This document shows positions 20,414 to 28,438 of a DNA stretch of 64,000 nt, piece after piece; the stretch's first letter is position 1; every line of letters starts with the position of its first letter. Source of the DNA: Parapedobacter tibetensis. GTDB taxonomy: Bacteria > Bacteroidota > Bacteroidia > Sphingobacteriales > Sphingobacteriaceae. The stretch is taken from assembly GCF_024704835.1 (NCBI RefSeq), contig NZ_JAMXBE010000007.1, forward strand, positions 77,474 to 141,473, read 5' to 3'. The notes beneath the pieces were generated by a model. It made no database searches, was not told where the DNA came from, and worked only from the letters and a program-made list of their open reading frames with translations. The position numbers and the translations under genes are program-made.

Positions 20414-21898
20414 AACTGTATCGACATCGAGAAGCTTGGCTAATAGCTCTTCAACATTGACAATGGCGTATGTAGAGGCATAGTCAGACATGGCATAAGG
20501 GATGATCAAGTCGCCATCGTAGAGATAAGCCCCACAAGAATACACCACGTTGGGGACATAACCTTCTCGCTCCTTCCTATTGGGCGAGAGCAATGGCTCC
20601 TTAAGCCGACCTATCTCCTGTTCAGGGTTTTCCAAATCGAGCAACGACACACCAAGCGCGTATTCCCGCATTGGACCCACACCATGCGTGATTACCAACC
20701 ATCCAGCTTCCGTTTCCAACGGTGAACCGCAATTGCCCATTTGTACCAATTCCCATGGGTGGTTAGGGGTCTGTATCAGCTTGGCTTCCCGCCATACATT
20801 GATATTATCTGAATAGGCAATGTAATTGTTCACGCCGTCTATCCGGCAAAGCATGGCATACTGTCCTTTGATTCGTCGTGGAAACATTGCCATACCTTTG
20901 TTCTGTGCAATATAGCCATGAATGGGCATAACCTTAAAGTGCCGGAAATCTTCGGTCATCAGCAGTTTGGGAAGAATGGAAATCCCGTCATATGCCGTGT
21001 AGGTGGCGTAATAGGTGACATCTCCATCATCATCGACAAAACGTACAAACCGTGCGTCTTCGATTCCATTCTTTTCCGTTTCAGCAATGGGGAATATCAC
21101 ACGTTCGCATACCGCGGTGTCGGCCGAAAACGTCATCTCATAATGGGAAGATGCCAACCAGTTTACCTCTTGTAAAAAGGCTAGGTTTTCTTGTCGGGGT
21201 TCCAACTTAATCTGTACTTCCTTGAGGCCATGCTTCAATTCTTCATAAGTAAACGTACTCTGGAGCTGGTCGCTAATGATTTCGTATGCTTCATCGTTGC
21301 GATAGCCGCTGTCGCTCCACATCTCCCTCAATTTGCGGAGGAAAGATTTCTTATGGTACGTGTGGTTTTTCACATGTTCCGGTACTTCCAGCATCCTGCC
21401 TGGAGGCTCTATATCAATATCCCTATCTTTGCCCAGAATTCCCTGCCTGAACACGATCGATGAGATATGCCCTTCTCCGGTAGCCCTAAAGCTGATAATT
21501 ACGCGCTTCTGCCCTGGCGCGACTGAAGTCTGGTCAGGGTGCTCAATGATGGAAGGATTGAAAAAGGCGGCGGCCTCTATGGAATATTCCATGGTAAAAT
21601 ACGATCCAAGGAGCATTTTCAAGTGTTCCGGCAATTTAGCATGATCGATCTCCATTTGTTCCATCAAGGGCTGAAGGCGCTTGAAATGGCTAGTAAATAT
21701 TTTCTGGATGCTACGGTGCCGCCTTGAATATTTGCGCAACACTTGGTTAAGCACTTCTTGCTGCTTATTATCGGAAAGGGCCAGCACGGCTTTGATTAGT
21801 CGCTTTGACCGCTCTTCCCCACCAAACAGATACCTTGCGATAACCCTACTTAAATCCGGTTGAAATATCTTCTCTTTCCTCTCTACTGTTACTGGCAT
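20402..21898 (-). CDS. GH130-family beta-mannoside phosphorylase-like enzyme
   Basis: 498 aa. The five-bladed propeller core spans about 130-480; GIEDARF followed by TYTAYDG matches the GH130 catalytic region, and QMGNCGSPLETEAGWL and GYVPNVVYSCGA match other conserved blades. The N-terminal 120 residues are helical, as in long GH130 members. GH130 enzymes phosphorolyse or hydrolyse beta-mannosides. It converges with the two GT4 genes and overlaps the second by 12 bases, a conserved-looking arrangement that suggests turnover of the glycan made by the GTs. The linkage is unknown. Confidence 0.85.
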   Translation of the reverse strand: MPVTVERKEKIFQPDLSRVIARYLFGGEERSKRLIKAVLALSDNKQQEVLNQVLRKYSRRHRSIQKIFTSHFKRLQPLMEQMEIDHAKLPEHLKMLLGSYFTMEYSIEAAAFFNPSIIEHPDQTSVAPGQKRVIISFRATGEGHISSIVFRQGILGKDRDIDIEPPGRMLEVPEHVKNHTYHKKSFLRKLREMWSDSGYRNDEAYEIISDQLQSTFTYEELKHGLKEVQIKLEPRQENLAFLQEVNWLASSHYEMTFSADTAVCERVIFPIAETEKNGIEDARFVRFVDDDGDVTYYATYTAYDGISILPKLLMTEDFRHFKVMPIHGYIAQNKGMAMFPRRIKGQYAMLCRIDGVNNYIAYSDNINVWREAKLIQTPNHPWELVQMGNCGSPLETEAGWLVITHGVGPMREYALGVSLLDLENPEQEIGRLKEPLLSPNRKEREGYVPNVVYSCGAYLYDGDLIIPYAMSDYASTYAIVNVEELLAKLLDVDTVSGG

Positions 21899-22086
21899 CT
21901 GTATCGTTATTTATTGATTTTTGGTTTGAAGATAAATTGACTGGTAAAACCATACTGCTCGACAGCGAACGCCGCTATCGCTTCGATGACAAAAAAAGCA
22001 TTTTTTCGAGAAAAATCATCAAAAAAGCCAAGTTTTTTTTAGACATTCGGTTATTCACTTGATAAATCGTTCCTTATAGGAATCTT

Positions 22087-22094
22087 TACCTTCG
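22087..22094 (+). promoter_or_regulatory. -7-like element before corA
   Basis: TACCTTCG resembles TAnnTTTG and lies 50 bases before the corA ATG. A -33 partner at the usual distance is not evident. Confidence 0.3.
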
Positions 22095-22143
22095 CATTAA
22101 ACACGGAAAATAGTACATTCCATTATTTTAAAGAGCATTCACC

Positions 22144-23046
22144 ATGATTCAATCGCTGGCATCAAAAGAAATAAATGGATTTAACTGGGTAGACCTGTCA
22201 TCACCAAGTAATGAGGAAATTAGAGAAGTCGCAGAAAAATACACCTTGCATGAAGCATCCATCAAAGACTGCATGCAACCTGACCATTTGCCAAAGTACG
22301 AAATATTCGACAACTATACCTTTGCCATTTTCAGGGTGTTGGCTGCTAACCCGGTTCGCGAGGCAGACACCATACAGGAATTGACCAACAAAATTGCGAT
22401 TTTCTTCAATGATGAGTATCTCATTACTATACATAGGACCGAACACGACCTGATAGACCTAGTCAAAGCCAAACGTATCGATACCGGCCAGTGTGATCAT
22501 ACGTTGTATCTGCTCAATTCGTTAATCAGGGAATCCATATTGACATTTGAGCAACCTGGCTTTGAGCTATCCGAATCGTTGGATTACTATGAAGAGCGGG
22601 TTTTCTTGAGGCAACGGAAGGCCCCTATCCTGCGTGGACTCTATTTTGTGAAACGTAAAATCGATGTCATTAGGCGGGTGATGCTATTGTCATATGAAAT
22701 CATAGATAATATCGATTCATCTGAACAACGTAATGTGTATACCCGCGATCTCCGCGACCTATATATCCGTACGCAGACATTTTTCGACAACCTATCGGAA
22801 AACACCTCTCAACTCCTGTCGATTTATTTTTCTATCGCCTCACAACGCACCAACGAAATCATGCGTGTACTGACCATTTTTTCGGTATTCTTTATGCCCC
22901 TTATGTTCATTGTGGGTATCTATGGCATGAATTTCAAATTCATGCCCGAACTGGCTTGGTATTATGGATATCCGGCCGTGATGCTCCTTATGATATTGAT
23001 TTCCATAGGGATCTACTTCTGGTTCAGAAGAAAGGGATGGCTATAA
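22144..23046 (+). CDS. corA: CorA-family magnesium/cobalt channel
   Basis: 300 aa. A large cytoplasmic N-terminal domain with a long helix is followed by two C-terminal membrane segments. The signature YGMN (about 260-263) lies between them, followed by FKFMPEL and a basic tail RRKGWL. The pentamer conducts Mg2+ (and Co2+/Ni2+) down the membrane potential. Length is normal for the family. Its end overlaps the end of the converging tsaB by 6 bases. Confidence 0.93.
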   Translation: MIQSLASKEINGFNWVDLSSPSNEEIREVAEKYTLHEASIKDCMQPDHLPKYEIFDNYTFAIFRVLAANPVREADTIQELTNKIAIFFNDEYLITIHRTEHDLIDLVKAKRIDTGQCDHTLYLLNSLIRESILTFEQPGFELSESLDYYEERVFLRQRKAPILRGLYFVKRKIDVIRRVMLLSYEIIDNIDSSEQRNVYTRDLRDLYIRTQTFFDNLSENTSQLLSIYFSIASQRTNEIMRVLTIFSVFFMPLMFIVGIYGMNFKFMPELAWYYGYPAVMLLMILISIGIYFWFRRKGWL

Positions 23047-23754
23047 AGGGCCAGGTTGTGATTTTGGCTTTGTCGCCACAAAATCCTTGAGGTAATAAGG
23101 CTCGAAATAGGCGACGTCTACAAACGCCTTGTCCATGAATGCCTGGTAGGCCAGCCGACTTTGGTGACGTGCCGAATTTTTAAAACCGGTCACGACCTGG
23201 ACGTTCTTCTCATCCGCAAACAGCTCCTCAAATTTATCCGCCCCGCTTCCGAATAAGATAAGCTGCTGGTCTGGGTCAAGGTGGTCGAACGATTGTCCGT
23301 CAATAATATTTGCGGCAACAGGGAAAATCGGCTGCAGTTGTTGGTCATAAACGGATGAGTATACTTCCATTCGACGTGCGTCCACCATTGGGCAAAGCCA
23401 AGCGTTGGCGGCATCATGCCCCATATTCCTTTCAACGAAGCCTTGTGCCATTCCAGCAAGGGTATCAATGCCAATAAGTGGCAAATCCGTTGCATAGCAT
23501 AATCCCTTGGCTGTGGACACGCCTATACGCAAGCCCGTATAGGATCCAGGCCCCTTGCTTACGGCCACCGCAGCCAAATCGGCGAATGATAGACCCAACT
23601 CACGCAATAGCTCTTCCACCAGCAGCGTGAGTCGCGCGGCATGCACATTGGGTTCGTCGATATCGCGGAAGGCCGTGGTATCACCATTGGCCGATAGCGC
23701 TACGGAACATACTTGGGTGGCGGTTTCTATTTGGAGAATATGGTGGGTGGACAT
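23041..23754 (-). CDS. tsaB: tRNA threonylcarbamoyladenosine synthesis protein TsaB
   Basis: 237 aa, ASKHA-fold partner of TsaD. N-terminal LQIETATQVCSVAL and the GPGSYTGLRIGVSTAKGL motif are diagnostic. TsaB scaffolds TsaD and TsaE for t6A37 modification of ANN-decoding tRNAs; tsaD lies in this same window at 60596. A TAACTTCG -7-like element is just upstream on the minus strand. Length and start are normal. Confidence 0.93.
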   Translation of the reverse strand: MSTHHILQIETATQVCSVALSANGDTTAFRDIDEPNVHAARLTLLVEELLRELGLSFADLAAVAVSKGPGSYTGLRIGVSTAKGLCYATDLPLIGIDTLAGMAQGFVERNMGHDAANAWLCPMVDARRMEVYSSVYDQQLQPIFPVAANIIDGQSFDHLDPDQQLILFGSGADKFEELFADEKNVQVVTGFKNSARHQSRLAYQAFMDKAFVDVAYFEPYYLKDFVATKPKSQPGPL

Positions 23755-23791
23755 ACTGCCGCGAAGTTAGTGTTTTTTTGGATAGTGACGG

Positions 23792-23812
23792 AACACGGAT
23801 GACACTGGGTCC
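23792..23812. repeat. Single arm of the dispersed GATGACAC repeat
   Basis: ACACGGATGACACTGGGTCC resembles the right arm of the 15848-15970 element. It lies in the gap between tsaB and yidD, just before a GCAAAGCACGCGGAG stretch of similar low-complexity character. Confidence 0.4.
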
Positions 23813-23869
23813 ACAATCCATGTCTTTTTCGCAAAGCACGCGGAGACCGGGAGGTGCGGTGATCTGCGA

Positions 23870-24124
23870 TTAGGGTACCGGATCATGCCCATGCCCCCCC
23901 CAGGGATGACAGCGAGATATCCTCCTCAGGGCAAGCCATCCCCCTTTGAATGGTCCGTGCTTCCGTATGGCCTCTACCGCATATTGCGAACAGGTGGGCG
24001 TATAGCGGCATGAGGCTCCAAGCATGGGCGATAATAAAAGTTGGTACGCCCTAATGAATATCAGGAACATGCCAGCCACCCCGGCTTTAATTACTTTTTC
24101 CCAAAGGAATCTGAGCGCTTTCAT
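23870..24124 (-). CDS. yidD: Membrane protein insertion efficiency factor YidD
   Basis: 84 aa from the second ATG (MKALRFLW). The conserved core [27 protein letters not shown] and the [13 protein letters not shown] ending are diagnostic, with the three conserved cysteines. It helps YidC-dependent insertion of inner-membrane proteins. It follows rpmH and rnpA in the classic order. A start three codons earlier, at 24130, is possible. Confidence 0.93.
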   Translation of the reverse strand: MKALRFLWEKVIKAGVAGMFLIFIRAYQLLLSPMLGASCRYTPTCSQYAVEAIRKHGPFKGGWLALRRISRCHPWGGHGHDPVP

Positions 24125-24170
24125 TAGCATATAACCTGTCTTTATATGGCCTGATGGAACACTTCTGTCT

Positions 24171-24572
24171 TTATATGTTTAGGTGCAAACACAGGGTTTC
24201 ATTCTGAAGTCTCATTAGCGCATCGGCCATCCGCGTATGCATGAATTGGTAGTCCAAAATTTCACGACCAACATATTGGATGGCAAACACCAAGCCATGG
24301 GTTTGTTTTTCGATAAAGGGATACAGCAACTCGGCCTTTTGAAGGCGGTACGCTTCACGCATACGGCGTTTCAATAGATTGCGGTGTACGGCAAGGGGGA
24401 AACGGCGCTTAGGTACCGACAGTAAAACCTGGACTTTGGGCCCTTGCGTTTCTACTGCCATCGCGGTAATCCGATAGGGATACACAAAAAAAGAAGAACC
24501 ATGGTGGAAAAGGCCAGTAATCAACCTTTTGCTACACAATCGTTCTCCTTTGGGGAATGTATATTTTTCCAT
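24171..24572 (-). CDS. rnpA: Ribonuclease P protein component
   Basis: 133 aa from the ATG at 24572 ([12 protein letters not shown]); the open frame to 24719 overlaps rpmH in another frame and is not the real start. The RNase P signature [24 protein letters not shown] is present. It binds the catalytic RNA and aids 5' maturation of tRNA. It is 64 bases after rpmH and 46 before yidD, so probably one transcript. Confidence 0.95.
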   Translation of the reverse strand: MEKYTFPKGERLCSKRLITGLFHHGSSFFVYPYRITAMAVETQGPKVQVLLSVPKRRFPLAVHRNLLKRRMREAYRLQKAELLYPFIEKQTHGLVFAIQYVGREILDYQFMHTRMADALMRLQNETLCLHLNI

Positions 24573-24636
24573 TATCGATGACCTATCCGAAACCGGTTGA
24601 AGGCTCCGGATGCAAGCAGTCACCGGTAATGTGAAT

Positions 24637-24795
24637 CTACACTTTGTGGCGACCTTCGTCCGACACGGAGAGGCGTCTCCTACCTTTTGCTCTTCTGGCG
24701 GCCAACACCCGACGGCCATTAGCAGTGCTCATGCGTTCCCTGAAACCGTGCTTATTCCTTCTCTTGCGCTGTGATGGCTGAAATGTTCTCTTCAT
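24637..24795 (-). CDS. rpmH: 50S ribosomal protein L34
   Basis: 52 aa, too short for most ORF cut-offs but unmistakable: it begins [18 protein letters not shown] and continues [19 protein letters not shown]. It first reads as a shadow of the rnpA frame extension. A very good promoter lies at 24839-24870. The C-terminal [10 protein letters not shown] tail is slightly longer than in E. coli, as is usual in Bacteroidota. Confidence 0.96.
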   Translation of the reverse strand: MKRTFQPSQRKRRNKHGFRERMSTANGRRVLAARRAKGRRRLSVSDEGRHKV

Positions 24796-24838
24796 GACGC
24801 TTCGTATATGTTTTTGTTATAACTTCAAAATGAGAGCG

Positions 24839-24870
24839 CAAATGTACGGGTTAATTCCACAAATATCAAA
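24839..24870 (-). promoter_or_regulatory. Promoter of rpmH-rnpA-yidD
   Basis: On the minus strand, TTTG (24870-24867), exactly 20 bases, then TACATTTG (24846-24839). This is a perfect match to the Bacteroidota TTTG/TAnnTTTG housekeeping promoter, with the L34 start 44 bases downstream. Confidence 0.75.
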
Positions 24871-24966
24871 TTAATCACTCAATAAATTTTATTTTGGATA
24901 GCAGAAACCTTGTGGGTTTGCAGATGGAATTTTTATGGGAGGCAATTAAAGCCGTATATTCGTAGC

Positions 24967-25845
24967 ATGATTAAATTGGTGCTTTGTTGCTTGGTAGGCA
25001 TCCTGCCTTTGATCGCCTTCTCCAGTCCATTGGATAGCATATTATATCGCATATACGATGCCCGTGCACAACGGGAAATCACGCTAGCAGATTTAGCCGA
25101 GGCTTTGCATGATACCGACGTCATATTCTTCGGTGAGGAACATAATGATTCCATAGCCCACGTATTGCAATATGAATTGCTGAAGACGATGGATGAACGC
25201 TACCACGAAGTGGCTTTATCCATGGAGATGTTCGTCAGTGATGACCAATTGATATTGGATGAGTATCTTGCGGGGCTCATTACCGAGCGCAACCTCAATA
25301 AGGATGTTGTACTATGGAACAACTACAACGACTATCGCCCAATGGTGGAATATGCCAAGGAGCGTCAGCTGCGCGTATTGGCGGCAAATGCCCCGAGCCG
25401 ATATACCAATAGGGTGACCCGCGAAGGACTTGAAAGTCTTGACTCACTAAGTGAAACTGCCAAAGCGCTGCTCGCCCCCCTACCCATTGACACCCTCACT
25501 GGCAACTATCACGATAAATTTGCCGGGCTGATGGGCGGGCATGAAGGAATGGGCAACCTGAAAATCTACCAAAGCCAAAGCCTTTGGGATGCAACCATGG
25601 CCTATCGTATCAGCTTATTGGCCAAGTGTAAGCCCGATGTGAAAATCATGCATCTCAATGGTCGGTTCCACAGCGATGAAAAATTGGGAACAGTTGCACA
25701 ATTACGGCGATATGCTCCTGAACTTTCAATAATGAACATCTCTTGCTTTCCACATGAAGGTTTTATTCAGCCAAACTGGAGCGAATTCGTACACCTGGGT
25801 GATTATATCATACTTACCGATCCAACGATAGCTCGAACGTTTTGA
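24967..25845 (+). CDS. ChaN-like heme-binding-family protein
   Basis: 292 aa from the ATG at 24967, which gives a proper signal peptide (MIKLVLCCLVGILPLIAFSS); the frame extends to 24910 without function. Core motifs: FFGEEHNDSIAHVLQYELL, ALSMEMFVSDDQLILDEYL, a central HEGMGNLKIYQSQSLWDATMA segment, and IMHLNGRFHSDEKLGT near the C-terminus. The family includes Campylobacter ChaN, which binds heme; others are uncharacterised. Envelope location is likely. It converges with mscL. Confidence 0.8.
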   Translation: MIKLVLCCLVGILPLIAFSSPLDSILYRIYDARAQREITLADLAEALHDTDVIFFGEEHNDSIAHVLQYELLKTMDERYHEVALSMEMFVSDDQLILDEYLAGLITERNLNKDVVLWNNYNDYRPMVEYAKERQLRVLAANAPSRYTNRVTREGLESLDSLSETAKALLAPLPIDTLTGNYHDKFAGLMGGHEGMGNLKIYQSQSLWDATMAYRISLLAKCKPDVKIMHLNGRFHSDEKLGTVAQLRRYAPELSIMNISCFPHEGFIQPNWSEFVHLGDYIILTDPTIARTF

Positions 25846-25873
25846 CAGCTACGCTTTTAACTTGGAACTATCG

Positions 25874-26281
25874 TTATTTCTCTTTCAACAAATCCCTGAT
25901 TTCGGTCAATAAGGTCTCTTCTTTCGTGGGTGCAGGCGGTGCTGCAGGTACTTCCTCCTCTTTTCGTTTAAGCGAATTCATACCCTTGATCACTAAGAAA
26001 ATAAAGAATGCAACGATGATAAACCCAATAACAATATTGATAAAATTGCCATAAGTGATCGCCACTTCAGCCACTTCGTTGGCTTCATCCCCAGGTTGAA
26101 TCACATATTTCATTTCTGCGAAATCAATGCCCCCTGTCAGGTATCCAATCGGAGGCATGATTACATCATTCACCAACGATGTAACAATCTTGCCAAAGGC
26201 GGCACCGATAACTACACCGACAGCAAGGTCTACCACACTCCCCCGCATGGCAAACTCCTTAAATTCTTTGAAAAATCCCAT
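25874..26281 (-). CDS. mscL: Large-conductance mechanosensitive channel
   Basis: 135 aa. N-terminal [40 protein letters not shown] is the MscL gate helix, followed by a periplasmic loop, a second membrane segment ([21 protein letters not shown]) and a charged C-terminal helix. It opens under high membrane tension to release solutes on hypo-osmotic shock. Length is normal. Confidence 0.96.
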   Translation of the reverse strand: MGFFKEFKEFAMRGSVVDLAVGVVIGAAFGKIVTSLVNDVIMPPIGYLTGGIDFAEMKYVIQPGDEANEVAEVAITYGNFINIVIGFIIVAFFIFLVIKGMNSLKRKEEEVPAAPPAPTKEETLLTEIRDLLKEK

Positions 26282-26584
26282 GAGAATAAGGTTAAATTCG
26301 TTAAGTAATTATTTTCTCGTCCCTAAAATGGGAATTTTTCGCGTGTAAACAAATTTTTTAAAAAAAAGGTTAATATTCACTACTATCTCGTATCCATTTT
26401 TTTTTAGAAGGTTGGTGATTATCCTTTTCTTTTATATCTTTACTGCCAATCCATCAAATTTAACCTAAATGGTATTATACATAATAATTTACCCTATATT
26501 TGTGATAGTTGTGGATTGACATCACTTATGAATAACCAAGCATCACCAATGTTGTGGTGCATCTATGACAAACAATATTTGGAC
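26282..26584. other. Divergent upstream region of mscL and the LuxR-type regulator
   Basis: AT-rich. It contains a small hairpin TCCCTAAAATGGGA followed by Ts (26317-26336) and a TATATTTG -7-like element (26495-26502). A frame-extension of the regulator opens at 26516 with TTG; I do not favour it. Confidence 0.4.
26495..26502 (+). promoter_or_regulatory. -7 element of the LuxR-type regulator promoter
   Basis: TATATTTG fits TAnnTTTG exactly and lies about 80 bases before the preferred ATG at 26585. The -33 region is weak. Confidence 0.4.
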
Positions 26585-27226
26585 ATGACAGAGATATTGA
26601 TAGCAGATGATCACGGTATCGTAAGGCTGGGCACATCAATTGTAGTTAAGGAAGCATTGCCTTTGGCAAAGGTTACCCAGGCTGAGAATTTTGATGAAAT
26701 GATAGCCTTATTATCGGAGCAACAATACGACCTCCTTCTTCTTGACATCAACATGCCAGGAGGAAACAATATCAAAATGGTTGAGAAAATTCTGATGAAG
26801 CAACCGACCATCAAAATTCTCGTGTTCTCATCGTATGACGAAAGCTTATACGCGCTACGTTACCTGCAGGCAGGGGCGGCCGGTTACCTCAACAAAAACA
26901 CCTCCAAATCCGATTTGAAGGATGCGATCTTGGCCGTGATACAACGGGGCAAATACATGAGTCCGGAAGTAAGGGATATGTATTACAATACCCTCACTAT
27001 GGGCAAATCAGTGATGAAAGCTGATAATCCGTTGAACAAACTTTCCAATAGGGAGGTGGATGTAGCTAAATATTTAGTGCAAGGCATGGGCATCATGGAG
27101 GTTTCCAAAGCGCTCAACCTTAGCACCTCAACGGTAAGCACGTATAAAACGCGTATTTTCGAGAAGCTCCAAGTAGATAATATTGCCGAACTAATTGAAA
27201 AGTTCCGCCTGCATTCGGGTGTTTAA
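26585..27226 (+). CDS. NarL/LuxR-type response regulator (orphan)
   Basis: 213 aa from the chosen ATG. Receiver domain about 1-118: acidic pocket ADDH, phosphoacceptor Asp in YDLLLLDINMPG, switch Ser in ILVFSSYDE and Lys in GYLNKNTSK. LuxR-type helix-turn-helix about 145-205: NKLSNREVDVAKYLVQGMG...STVSTYKTRIFEKLQ. An ATG at 26528 would add 19 residues without fold, so 26585 is taken. No histidine kinase is adjacent, so its partner is elsewhere. It converges with the epimerase gene, 4 bases apart. Confidence 0.9.
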   Translation: MTEILIADDHGIVRLGTSIVVKEALPLAKVTQAENFDEMIALLSEQQYDLLLLDINMPGGNNIKMVEKILMKQPTIKILVFSSYDESLYALRYLQAGAAGYLNKNTSKSDLKDAILAVIQRGKYMSPEVRDMYYNTLTMGKSVMKADNPLNKLSNREVDVAKYLVQGMGIMEVSKALNLSTSTVSTYKTRIFEKLQVDNIAELIEKFRLHSGV

Positions 27227-27230
27227 CCAC

Positions 27231-28370
27231 TTATAACCTATCGACTGTCATTAATGGCACATCGCTTATCTTTGGTAGGGACAACGAACCCGCCTTATGG
27301 TAGGCATATCCGGTAGATCCGTCTAAATTCCACAACATGGGACATAAAAATCTGACCGTGGCTTGATAACCCTGTATCGTTGCCATCAAACTACCCGTAT
27401 CCTTTGAGTTTTTTGCTTCGTTTTCTATTTCGTAAGGACCATCAAAGCCTTTCTCATTAAGGAGTTCTACAAAGGCACGCCAATCCATGTTATCAGATCC
27501 GCCAAAACCCGGCAGCATCGCCTCATAATGATGTCGGTCCCAATCATGAGCTGGGATATCCACCCCTGCTTTTGCCGCTAAGTTTTTATCCACAGCCTGC
27601 ATCGGATACATCCCTCCCCAATCTATCCGTGCGCTTGTTTTGAGGTTGCGGGTGGTCTTTACATGGATGCGGTGAATACGGGAAATATCACTTTGTGCGA
27701 TCACATCCACAGGATTTGTGTTTTGCCAGATATCATGTGAGGGATCATATATTTCGCCATGTGCCTCGCTTGGGATCATCGCATACATGAGTTTTCGAGC
27801 GGCGAGTACCGCAGGTAAATTGTTGTAGGTTGTGGTATACGAGGACGGTCTCCATCCTTCCATCGGGCAATTTTCATATAATATCGTGACACCTAGGTCC
27901 TCGGCATACTTGATGATGGGCGAAAATACACGTTTATACTCATCCAGGTTTTTCTGGAAACCTCCCTCCTCTGCCCCCAATTCATGGTTATACCCAACAA
28001 ACGTACCCACCTTCACGTTGTTTGCATTTCCGCCCAACAGGTATGCGATACGGATGAGCTTTAGCAAATGATTTTGGTTTTTGATCCGCTCCGCTAAATC
28101 GCCCCCAATCATATTTTCGAAAGCACCCAATGACAGCTTCAGATCGGCTGCATTGAAATCTTCTAACATGCGCTTGGCAGCATCCAGGGTAAAGCTTTCA
28201 TAATCCACGTGCGTTGCCGTATTGTCCTGTCGGGTACCATCTCGGCGGAAAACACATAAATCTATTCCCTGAGCACCTATTTGATTCACTGTGGCAACAA
28301 GCTCCCTTAACGATAATTTGTCGAAAGCAGAGCTCATCACCCATATCGGGTTGTTCCTTTTTTGATCCAT
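27231..28370 (-). CDS. Sugar phosphate isomerase/epimerase-like TIM-barrel protein
   Basis: 379 aa, xylose-isomerase-like TIM barrel. It has metal-site-type residues in ILYENCPMEG, PSEAHGEIYDPSHD, RIHRIHVKTT and PYEIENEAKNS. The family covers isomerases, epimerases and endonuclease-IV-like enzymes acting on sugars and inositols. No signal peptide is present, so it is cytoplasmic. It is co-directional with the collagen-like operon, 68 bases downstream, but is functionally unlike it. Substrate unknown. Confidence 0.75.
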   Translation of the reverse strand: MDQKRNNPIWVMSSAFDKLSLRELVATVNQIGAQGIDLCVFRRDGTRQDNTATHVDYESFTLDAAKRMLEDFNAADLKLSLGAFENMIGGDLAERIKNQNHLLKLIRIAYLLGGNANNVKVGTFVGYNHELGAEEGGFQKNLDEYKRVFSPIIKYAEDLGVTILYENCPMEGWRPSSYTTTYNNLPAVLAARKLMYAMIPSEAHGEIYDPSHDIWQNTNPVDVIAQSDISRIHRIHVKTTRNLKTSARIDWGGMYPMQAVDKNLAAKAGVDIPAHDWDRHHYEAMLPGFGGSDNMDWRAFVELLNEKGFDGPYEIENEAKNSKDTGSLMATIQGYQATVRFLCPMLWNLDGSTGYAYHKAGSLSLPKISDVPLMTVDRL

Positions 28371-28438
28371 CGCTTATATCATAGTTCATGCGATGATACG
28401 AAAAAAGATAGAGATATAAAAAACCCCAATCCGCTTAC

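Noticed and set aside
17170-21898. Capsule or exopolysaccharide cluster
   Set aside because: Only two GTs, with no polymerase, flippase or chain-length gene; the GH130 points to a cytoplasmic glycoside cycle instead.
24573-24719. N-terminal extension of rnpA
   Set aside because: It overlaps rpmH in another frame; L34 and its promoter are unmistakable, and RnpA homologues begin near [12 protein letters not shown].
24637-24910. Possible replication origin near rpmH-rnpA
   Set aside because: No dnaA gene or cluster of DnaA boxes is present; in Bacteroidota rpmH is not a reliable marker of the origin.
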